From positions 1-5,446 of the forward strand of contig JAKEEL010000134.1 of NCBI GenBank assembly GCA_022616595.1: a stretch of DNA of 5,446 nt, in the 5' to 3' direction. This document shows positions 1 to 4,730 of this stretch, one piece after another. A program made the position numbers and the translations under genes. Under the pieces are notes generated by a model. It ran no database searches. It was not told the DNA's origin and saw only the letters and a program-made list of their open reading frames with translations. Source of the DNA: Methylococcaceae bacterium (GTDB taxonomy: Bacteria > Pseudomonadota > Gammaproteobacteria > Methylococcales > UBA1147). The first letter of the stretch is position 1, and each line of letters begins with the position of its first letter.

Positions 1-1020
1 CTTCTATTGCTGGATTTGAAAGACTTGCGTTCCCTGCTGATTTTTATGAGTGAAAACGGCGCCGAACTCAAAGCCGAGTACGGGAATTTTTCTTCGGCCA
101 GCATCGGCGCGATTCAACGTCAACTGCTGGTCCTGGAGGAACAGGGAGCGGAATACTTTTTCGGCGAACCGGCGCTGGATCTGAATGATCTGATGCAAAT
201 CGATTCTTCCGGAAACGGCGTGATCAGTCTGCTCGACGCAACCGATCTGGTCTCCAAATCACCGCGCCTCTATGCCACCTTTCTGCTGTGGCTCCTGTCC
301 GAAATCTATGAACGTCTGCCTGAAAAAGGCGATCTCGACCGTCCGGAATTGGTGCTTTTCTTCGACGAGGCCCATTTGCTGTTCGATCGTGCACCGAGAC
401 CACTCTTGGACAAAATCGAACAGGTGGTTCGGCTGGTTCGTTCCAAGGGTATCGGGATCTATTTCATCACTCAAAGCCCGCTGGACATTCCCGAACAGGT
501 TCTGGGTCAATTGGGTCTACGAATCCAGCATGTTCTGCGAGCCTTTACACCAAGGGATCGCAAAACCATCGCGAGCGTCGCCGATACGTTCCGGGCAAAT
601 CCCGCGATCGACACCCGGCAATGCATCACCGAACTCGGTATCGGCGAGGCCTTGGTCTCGACCCTGGATGCTAAAGGCATGCCCACGCCGGTTCGGCGGA
701 TTCTGATCAGACCGCCGGCTTCACAGATCGGCCCCTTGAGTACCGAGCAACGTGCCGAACGCATTTCGCGCTCGCCGGTGCATGGACGCTATGAAACGCG
801 GATCGACCGTGAATCGGCATACGAACTTCTGAAACAAGGGGCGGAAGCAACCGACCCTGACCCGCAACCGGAACGTACGATAAGTCGCTCTCCGAGAGCC
901 CGGCAAAGTATCGGCGAGACCCTGGTAAAAAGCGCGGCGCGTTCAATCGGTACCCAGCTCGGCAGACAATTGATTCGCGGACTGATGGGTTCATTGCTCG
1001 GAGGAAGACCACGGCGGTGA
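1..1020 (+). CDS. DUF853 / YjgR-type HerA-like ATPase, C-terminal part (5' partial)
   Basis: The reading frame is open from base 1 and stops at TGA 1018-1020, so this is the C-terminal 339 codons or so of a protein of about 500 residues. The leftmost TTG is internal and not a start. The sequence reads like the YjgR/DUF853 family of HerA-type P-loop ATPases. The Walker B box FFDEAHLLF is at bases 358-384, with Asp-Glu at 364-369. It is followed by the conserved EQVVRLVRSKGIGIYF stretch, a sensor-like TQSPLDIP, the RAFTPRD block that may carry the arginine finger, and the ITELGIGEALVS segment. The Walker A loop must lie left of the window. The tail after about base 780 is charged and poorly conserved, and ends in the family's Gly/Arg-rich GSLLGGRPRR. 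HerA relatives are hexameric DNA translocases, but the role of the YjgR branch is not established. The family call is firm and the function is not. A weak hairpin follows about 95 bases after the stop. Confidence 0.93.
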   Translation, partial: LLLLDLKDLRSLLIFMSENGAELKAEYGNFSSASIGAIQRQLLVLEEQGAEYFFGEPALDLNDLMQIDSSGNGVISLLDATDLVSKSPRLYATFLLWLLSEIYERLPEKGDLDRPELVLFFDEAHLLFDRAPRPLLDKIEQVVRLVRSKGIGIYFITQSPLDIPEQVLGQLGLRIQHVLRAFTPRDRKTIASVADTFRANPAIDTRQCITELGIGEALVSTLDAKGMPTPVRRILIRPPASQIGPLSTEQRAERISRSPVHGRYETRIDRESAYELLKQGAEATDPDPQPERTISRSPRARQSIGETLVKSAARSIGTQLGRQLIRGLMGSLLGGRPRR

Positions 1021-1115
1021 AAACTTCCAATGCCTTTCCGCGAATGACGAAATCCAAGGGCAATGATCGTTCCGGATTAGACGGAAGGGTGTCATTTCGG
1101 TTCGCTGCGCGCGGC

Positions 1116-1150
1116 CGGTGCGCTTTGCACCGAATCAATATTTTATCACA
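1116..1150 (+). terminator. Weak hairpin, possible terminator of the ATPase gene
   Basis: A perfect 6-bp stem, CGGTGC (1116-1121) with GCACCG (1127-1132), closes a GCTTT loop. The A/T-rich stretch AATCAATATTTTATC follows. An alternative pairing of TTCGGT (1096-1101) with ACCGAA (1129-1134) competes with it. The stem is short and the following tract is not a clean T run, so rho-independent termination is only possible. Nothing else in the first 100 bases after the ATPase stop looks like a terminator. Confidence 0.25.
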
Positions 1151-1157
1151 GCATTTC

Positions 1158-1166
1158 TGGTATTTT
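1158..1166 (+). promoter_or_regulatory. Possible extended -10 promoter for the PAS-GGDEF gene
   Basis: TGGTATTTT matches the TGnTATAAT extended -10 pattern with TATTTT at 1161-1166. No convincing -35 hexamer lies 16-18 bases upstream. If used, transcription would begin near 1173 and leave a leader of about 115 bases before the preferred start. The same octamer TCTGGTAT occurs at the candidate sodC promoter (2767-2774), which slightly raises its credibility. The rest of the 1021-1287 spacer shows nothing I can assign. Confidence 0.25.
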
Positions 1167-1287
1167 GCAGAGTAAGAATCTAGAATGTCCCAATTTCATT
1201 CGCTATGGCTGAAGTTGGAAAGCGTTATCGTTTTGGCGCGAACTGTCGTGAATTTTTCTTTCTACGGGAAGTATGAAGGTGACTATC

Positions 1288-2094
1288 ATGGCTAACTTGC
1301 TCGATCAATCCATCGCCTGTCGAATCCTGGAAGATTTACCAACCTCAATTCTGCTGATGGGCAATCGACGGATCGAGTGGGTCAACAAGGCGCTCGCGAG
1401 AGCCTTCGATATGACCAGAGAAGAGTTGACCGGGCTCGACACCGAATCCGCCGCGGATACTCTACTCGCCCCGATTTTCGAGGATTCCGACCGATTCGAT
1501 GTGGCTTGTCCTCACGGCGGAACCCTTTGGTTCAGGAGGCAAAAAATCAAACTCGCGCCGGATTCCCTCGAAGTCCAGATTTTTACTGACATTTCCCGCC
1601 AAGTCGAACTTGAAAACGAACTAGAACGCTTGGTCAAGGACCTGCAGGATTTGGAGACCAGCCATCCGGTCACCGGTCTCCTCAATCGAAAAACGATTTT
1701 GCAGGCGCTGGATACCCAGGTCAGCCGCAGCCGTCGCTACGAAAATCCGCTCGCGCTGCTGCGCCTTTCCCTGAAATCGTCCTGTCCGGCCGGTGATACG
1801 CAAGAGACCCTGCGGAGAATCAGTCAAATGCTGAAAGATCAACTGCGCTGGGCCGACCAGATCGGGATGATCGATGATAACACCTTCCTGATCATTCTGC
1901 CGGAGACTTCGTTTTCGGCCGCCAAGGAACTCGCGACAAAACTGGCCAACGACCGGACGACGCTCGGCGACAATCACACGGACTGGAGCATCAAATTCGG
2001 CGCTGCCGCCTGGCAGAAGGGCGATGATCCCGGCAAATTGTTGAACCGATTGCAGATTGATCAGCAACTGACACCGATCGCACTGCTGTCCTGA
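1288..2094 (+). CDS. PAS domain protein with a catalytically degenerate GGDEF domain (candidate c-di-GMP receptor)
   Basis: This is a soluble signalling protein of 268 residues with no membrane segment or signal peptide. Residues about 12-104 form a PAS-like sensor domain, with LPTSILLMG at the start and the closing strand before FTDISRQ. A short charged helix (about 105-125, QVELENELERL) links it to a GGDEF-fold domain (about 126-262) that opens with HPVTGLLNR, in place of the usual D-x-LTGLxNR. The metal-binding aspartates of the LDID strand are replaced (RLSLK, 159-163) and the GGDEF signature reads DDNTF (196-200, bases 1873-1887), so cyclase activity is not expected. RWAD at 187-190 keeps the RxxD inhibitory-site motif exactly five residues before the signature. 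The natural inference is a c-di-GMP receptor or a purely structural regulator. ATG 1288 is preferred because AAGGTG lies six bases before it. ATG 1273 is in frame and adds five residues, but its GGGAAG lies only one base away. No neighbour indicates the target. Confidence 0.85.
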   Translation: MANLLDQSIACRILEDLPTSILLMGNRRIEWVNKALARAFDMTREELTGLDTESAADTLLAPIFEDSDRFDVACPHGGTLWFRRQKIKLAPDSLEVQIFTDISRQVELENELERLVKDLQDLETSHPVTGLLNRKTILQALDTQVSRSRRYENPLALLRLSLKSSCPAGDTQETLRRISQMLKDQLRWADQIGMIDDNTFLIILPETSFSAAKELATKLANDRTTLGDNHTDWSIKFGAAAWQKGDDPGKLLNRLQIDQQLTPIALLS

Positions 2095-2152
2095 ACTCGG
2101 GAATTCAGGAAGCCGATTATAAACAGCGTTACTTGCGAGAATTCGGTGCGCG

Positions 2153-2611
2153 TCAAATCGTTTCGGTCCGAAACGCGACCACTTCGGCCTCGACGGTTTT
2201 TTCCGGCCCCGAATAAAGATCGCATCGAAGCGTATAAATCCGCTCTTTCCTGATATTCGCGAGGCGAGCTACCAACAATACCGGTACGCCGACGGGGGTG
2301 GGTCTCAGATAGCGGATTTCGAGGCTGCCGGTGATGAACCGTACCTTCGAGTGTTGATCGAGACTCAAGCCTTCGATTCGAGCGGAAAAGGCCATCGCCG
2401 AGGCCATGCAATGGCAATCGACCAGGGTCGCGAGGATCCCGCCGCAGGTATTTCCCTGCCAGCCCTGATGCTTTTGTTCGGGAGTCCATTCACAAAGAAT
2501 TTGATCTCCCCGGCAATAGCTTTTTATCTGCAGCCCGTAAGCATTGTTGCCGCCGCACCCGAAACACTCGGCGCCCGGCATGTAGGTCTGGATAGGTTCA
2601 ACCGCATTCAT
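2153..2611 (-). CDS. PaaI-like hotdog-fold thioesterase
   Basis: This is a 152-residue cytoplasmic protein, the usual length for a single hotdog domain of the 4HBT/PaaI type. The N-terminal CFGCGGNNAYGLQI (16-29), with its two cysteines, is typical of a PaaI-like subgroup. The central helix block GNTCGGILATLVDCH (53-67) corresponds to the HGG-x-x-ATLlD region of acyl-CoA thioesterases. Asp65 is at the expected acidic catalytic position, while the usual His before Gly-Gly is Cys57. The strand SLEIRYLRPTPVG (96-108) is the conserved core strand. Such enzymes hydrolyse acyl-CoA or aryl-CoA thioesters as dimers or tetramers, and the substrate cannot be read from the sequence. The gene converges on the PAS-GGDEF gene (58-base gap) and diverges from sodC. 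The ribosome-binding site is weak: only GGAA, about a dozen bases upstream. A perfect hyphenated palindrome lies 14 bases before the start. Confidence 0.88.
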   Translation of the reverse strand: MNAVEPIQTYMPGAECFGCGGNNAYGLQIKSYCRGDQILCEWTPEQKHQGWQGNTCGGILATLVDCHCMASAMAFSARIEGLSLDQHSKVRFITGSLEIRYLRPTPVGVPVLLVARLANIRKERIYTLRCDLYSGPEKTVEAEVVAFRTETI

Positions 2612-2625
2612 ATCGGAAAGATTCC

Positions 2626-2640
2626 GGATTCAGCGAATCC
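2626..2640. promoter_or_regulatory. Hyphenated palindrome in front of the thioesterase gene, possible operator
   Basis: GGATTC-AGC-GAATCC is a perfect 6-3-6 inverted repeat 14 bases upstream of the thioesterase start codon, in the divergent spacer. It could be a dimeric repressor site or a small hairpin in the thioesterase mRNA leader that masks ribosome access. A further GAATCCGG half-site lies near 2682. No regulator family can be named from it. Confidence 0.3.
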
Positions 2641-2768
2641 CTTCGAGTCTGGTGGAACAGGGCTGGTTGGTTGGACCCGGGAATCCGGCGATTGTTGCGG
2701 GCTTTTCGGTGGGCCGTTTTCGGCGCAAATCTCCGGTAAACTGAGAGCCTCCGAATGAGAGCCGGATC

Positions 2769-2777
2769 TGGTATGAT
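2769..2777 (+). promoter_or_regulatory. Extended -10 promoter candidate for sodC
   Basis: TGGTATGAT fits the TGnTATAAT extended -10 pattern, with TATGAT at 2772-2777, one mismatch from consensus. The hexamer 17 bases upstream (CTCCGA, 2749-2754) is not a -35 match, as is common for extended -10 promoters. Transcription would start near 2784 and give a leader of about 107 bases containing the inverted repeat at 2796-2832. No equally good promoter is visible for the divergent thioesterase gene. Confidence 0.4.
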
Positions 2778-2795
2778 TATTTTGCGGTAAACGCC

Positions 2796-2832
2796 GATTG
2801 GCTTGAATAAAACTGCCTTTCATCCGCCAATC
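2796..2832 (+). repeat. Inverted repeat in the predicted sodC leader
   Basis: GATTGGC (2796-2802) and GCCAATC (2826-2832) are perfect 7-bp inverted arms separated by 23 A/T-rich bases. They lie downstream of the candidate -10 element and 58 bases before the sodC start. The arms could form an mRNA stem-loop or act as a dimeric operator. The long loop makes a stable hairpin only moderately likely. Confidence 0.3.
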
Positions 2833-2875
2833 TTGGTAGGGTTCGACGAATCGAGCCGCCTGCATCATCCGACCG

Positions 2876-2881
2876 AGGAGG
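2876..2881 (+). promoter_or_regulatory. Strong ribosome-binding site of sodC
   Basis: AGGAGG is a perfect anti-Shine-Dalgarno complement nine bases before ATG 2891. It fixes the sodC start and suggests efficient translation. It is the strongest ribosome-binding site in the window. Confidence 0.8.
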
Positions 2882-2890
2882 GAATTTGCT

Positions 2891-3415
2891 ATGCACAAGG
2901 TTACTCTGCTGACTTCCGTTCTGCTCGCGGTGTCTTGCGTCGCCTGCACTCAAGAAACGCTAGAAATTGACATGCACGCGCTGACGGCCGAGGGTACCGG
3001 TGCGAAAATCGGAACCATCACCGTGAAGGACTCTGCGACGGGCACCGAATTCATACCGAACTTGAATGGAGTATCTGCGGGTTCACATGGCTTCCATATT
3101 CACGAGGCGGCGAATTGCGGCCCGGCCGATAAGGATGGTCAATCCGTGCCCGGACTCGCGGCGAAAGGCCATTTCGACCCGGGCAATACCGGTGTTCATG
3201 CCGGTCCCCGGGGAAACGGCCATCTCGGTGACCTTCCGGCCCTGAATGCGGGTCCGGATGGCAAAGTAGTCGAAACGGTGGTCGCCCCGCGAATCAAGAC
3301 CAGCGACCTGAAAGGACATGCCTTGATCCTTCACGCGAAAGGAGATAACTATTCGGATATCCCGGACCCGCTGGGAGGCGGCGGGGCGAGGTTCGCCTGC
3401 GGCGTCTTGCGCTGA
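2891..3415 (+). CDS. sodC: Exported Cu,Zn superoxide dismutase
   Basis: This 174-residue periplasmic enzyme dismutates superoxide to oxygen and hydrogen peroxide outside the cytoplasm. Residues 1 to about 19 are a short signal sequence: Lys3, a hydrophobic core LLTSVLLAV, then SCVACTQ. Its two cysteines (16 and 19) could be lipidation sites, although neither gives a textbook lipobox. All ligands of the bacterial family are present: copper His69, His71, His94 and His148; zinc His94 (bridging), His103, His111 and Asp114. The structural disulfide pair Cys76 and Cys170 is kept. The signatures GFHIHE (67-72), GHFDP (93-97), GHLGDLP (110-116) and GDNYSDIPDPLGGGGARFACG (151-171) are close to canonical. 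Length and ligand spacing match E. coli SodC to within a residue or two. The gene has its own upstream spacer and ribosome-binding site, and converges on the polyamine operon, so it is probably monocistronic. The enzymatic call is secure and the mode of membrane anchoring is not. Confidence 0.97.
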   Translation: MHKVTLLTSVLLAVSCVACTQETLEIDMHALTAEGTGAKIGTITVKDSATGTEFIPNLNGVSAGSHGFHIHEAANCGPADKDGQSVPGLAAKGHFDPGNTGVHAGPRGNGHLGDLPALNAGPDGKVVETVVAPRIKTSDLKGHALILHAKGDNYSDIPDPLGGGGARFACGVLR

Positions 3416-3485
3416 GCTCCGGAGCCGGATTGAGCCGAACTTTCCAATCAGCGGTAAATCGTCATTGACGCGCCGATGGTTGGTT

Positions 3486-3544
3486 CGGATTCTCGGTTTT
3501 TGGACTTTAAACCAGGAAGGCGCATAGGTCCCGAGTCGAATCCG
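3486..3544. repeat. Nested inverted repeats in the convergent spacer between sodC and the decarboxylase gene
   Basis: The outer arms are CGGATT (3486-3491) with AATCCG (3539-3544), continued by CTCGG (3492-3496) with CCGAG (3531-3535) and a three-base bulge. An alternative small hairpin pairs GGTTT (3495-3499) with AAACC (3509-3513). The position between two converging genes suggests a bidirectional terminator. There is no clean T run after the outer stem, so this is tentative. The remaining bases of 3416-3551 show nothing further. Confidence 0.25.
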
Positions 3545-3551
3545 TCACCGA

Positions 3552-4730
3552 TCACGCGGTTGCGTAATACACGGCATCCGAATCACGGCCGCGGCCCGCG
3601 TTCACGGCAACAATTTTCGCGCGTTCGAAAAAATTGAAGTCCGTGGCCGAGGCCGCGGTATAGGCCCCCATCTGATGGCCGACCACGAGATCGCCGATCT
3701 CGAGCGGCGGCAGTTCGATGTCTTCGGCGATCACGTCGATACTGTCACAGGTCGGCCCCGCAATCACCGCGGCCTCCCGCTGCTTCGAGTCACTGAACAC
3801 TTGCAGGGGATAGCGCATATGATCGAACAACTGGCCGCTGTAACTGCCGTACAAGCCGTCATCGAGGTAATACCACATGACTCCGTTGCGGCGTGCCTTG
3901 CCCATGATCCTGCTGACCGCGGTTCCGGCCGGCGCGGACAGAAATCGGCCGGGCTCCGCCCAGATCTGTATATTTCCAGGCAGTTCGGAAAGCGCGCGGC
4001 GGATCGGTTCACAGAACCGGTCAATCGTCGTTACGCTTTCTAGATAATCGACCGGAAATCCTCCACCGATGTCGAGAATCGACAAGGGCACACCGTCTCC
4101 GATCGATGGGTCGCTCATCAGCTCGCGGCAGGCTCGGATCGCGCTCGCGTGATGCTCGCCGGTCGCGCACTGGGAACCGACATGAAAGGAGAGCCCTTTG
4201 ACGTGCAGTCCCAGGTTTGCCGCCCGCCGGATCAGAAGCGGCGCCTCGTCGAACTGACAACCGAACTTGCGGGAAAGATCGACCACCGCGTTGCTGGCCC
4301 GGAATCCGATCCGCAATAGTAGGCCGACGCGATGACGGAACGCTGCGAATTTTTCGAGTTCCCAGACATTGTCGACCACGAAAGTGGTGCAGCCATAGCG
4401 CAAGGCCGCACGAATATCGGCATCTCGCTTGACCGGGTGTGTGTGGATGGTCGAGCGCGGACTGTCCGCCAGAGGCTGCAATAATTCGATTTCCCCGACC
4501 GTCGCGACATCGAAGCCCGCGCCCGCCGTGACGAGGGTTCTCAGAATGGCCTCGTGGGGCATGGATTTGATCGCGTAATACAGCGCAACATTCGGTAACG
4601 CGGCCTGAAGCGACTGATACTGCGACAATACTTTATGGCAGTCCAGGATCAGCAGGGGAGTGCCATGCCGTTCGGCCATGCCTCGATAGTATGCGCCCTG
4701 CTCACTGCACGCCACAGCAATTCTGGTCAT
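3552..4730 (-). CDS. Fold-III PLP-dependent decarboxylase, ornithine (or lysine/ornithine) decarboxylase type
   Basis: This 392-residue cytoplasmic enzyme of the alanine-racemase-fold decarboxylases (eukaryotic-type ODC, group IV) should convert ornithine to putrescine with PLP. The Schiff-base lysine is Lys55 in YYAIKSM. His183 in SFHVGSQ stacks on the cofactor. Gly222-224 in DIGGGFP and Glu259 in AEPGRF bind PLP. Asp291 in LDDGLYGS and Cys328-Asp329 in GPTCDSID correspond to the substrate and active-site residues contributed across the ODC dimer (Asp332 and Cys360-Asp361 in the trypanosome enzyme). Tyr357 in MGAYT is the conserved C-terminal PLP-phosphate tyrosine. CDSID argues for a diamine-forming enzyme rather than diaminopimelate decarboxylase, but lysine or dual specificity remains open. 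The ATG overlaps the stop of the upstream spermidine synthase gene as ATGA, with GGAG (4738-4741) seven bases before it, so translation is probably coupled. The length is normal for the family. Confidence 0.92.
   Translation of the reverse strand: MTRIAVACSEQGAYYRGMAERHGTPLLILDCHKVLSQYQSLQAALPNVALYYAIKSMPHEAILRTLVTAGAGFDVATVGEIELLQPLADSPRSTIHTHPVKRDADIRAALRYGCTTFVVDNVWELEKFAAFRHRVGLLLRIGFRASNAVVDLSRKFGCQFDEAPLLIRRAANLGLHVKGLSFHVGSQCATGEHHASAIRACRELMSDPSIGDGVPLSILDIGGGFPVDYLESVTTIDRFCEPIRRALSELPGNIQIWAEPGRFLSAPAGTAVSRIMGKARRNGVMWYYLDDGLYGSYSGQLFDHMRYPLQVFSDSKQREAAVIAGPTCDSIDVIAEDIELPPLEIGDLVVGHQMGAYTAASATDFNFFERAKIVAVNAGRGRDSDAVYYATA

Noticed and set aside
707..1138. A 143-codon open frame on the minus strand over the end of the ATPase gene
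   Set aside because: It is antisense to a well-conserved coding region, is rich in Arg/Ala/Pro as expected of a shadow frame, and has no recognisable domain.
1233..1248. TGGCGCG-N4 sequence resembling the start of a sigma-54 promoter
   Set aside because: The required GC doublet at the -12 position is absent, so only half of the consensus is met.
1621..2067. A 148-codon minus-strand frame inside the PAS-GGDEF gene
   Set aside because: It lies entirely within a gene with clear domain homology on the other strand and its translation resembles no family.
2100..2146. Two GAATTC palindromes between the convergent PAS-GGDEF and thioesterase genes, considered as a terminator stem
   Set aside because: Only the six self-complementary bases pair, the flanks do not extend the stem, and there is no T run.
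2351..2758. A 135-codon plus-strand frame from the thioesterase gene into the divergent spacer
   Set aside because: Half of it is antisense to the thioesterase, it has no good ribosome-binding site or recognisable domain, and it ends just before the candidate sodC promoter.
2608..2949. A 113-codon minus-strand frame across the divergent spacer
   Set aside because: It covers the sodC signal sequence and ribosome-binding site in antisense and has no domain-like sequence; the spacer is better explained as regulatory.
3529..3551. GTCGAATCC stretch resembling a tRNA T-arm, possible tRNA or attachment-site remnant
   Set aside because: No acceptor, D or anticodon stem can be built upstream and there is no integrase or direct repeat; the match is about nine bases.
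3675..4043. A 122-codon plus-strand frame inside the decarboxylase gene
   Set aside because: It is antisense to the PLP-binding and active-site region, whose conservation explains the open frame.
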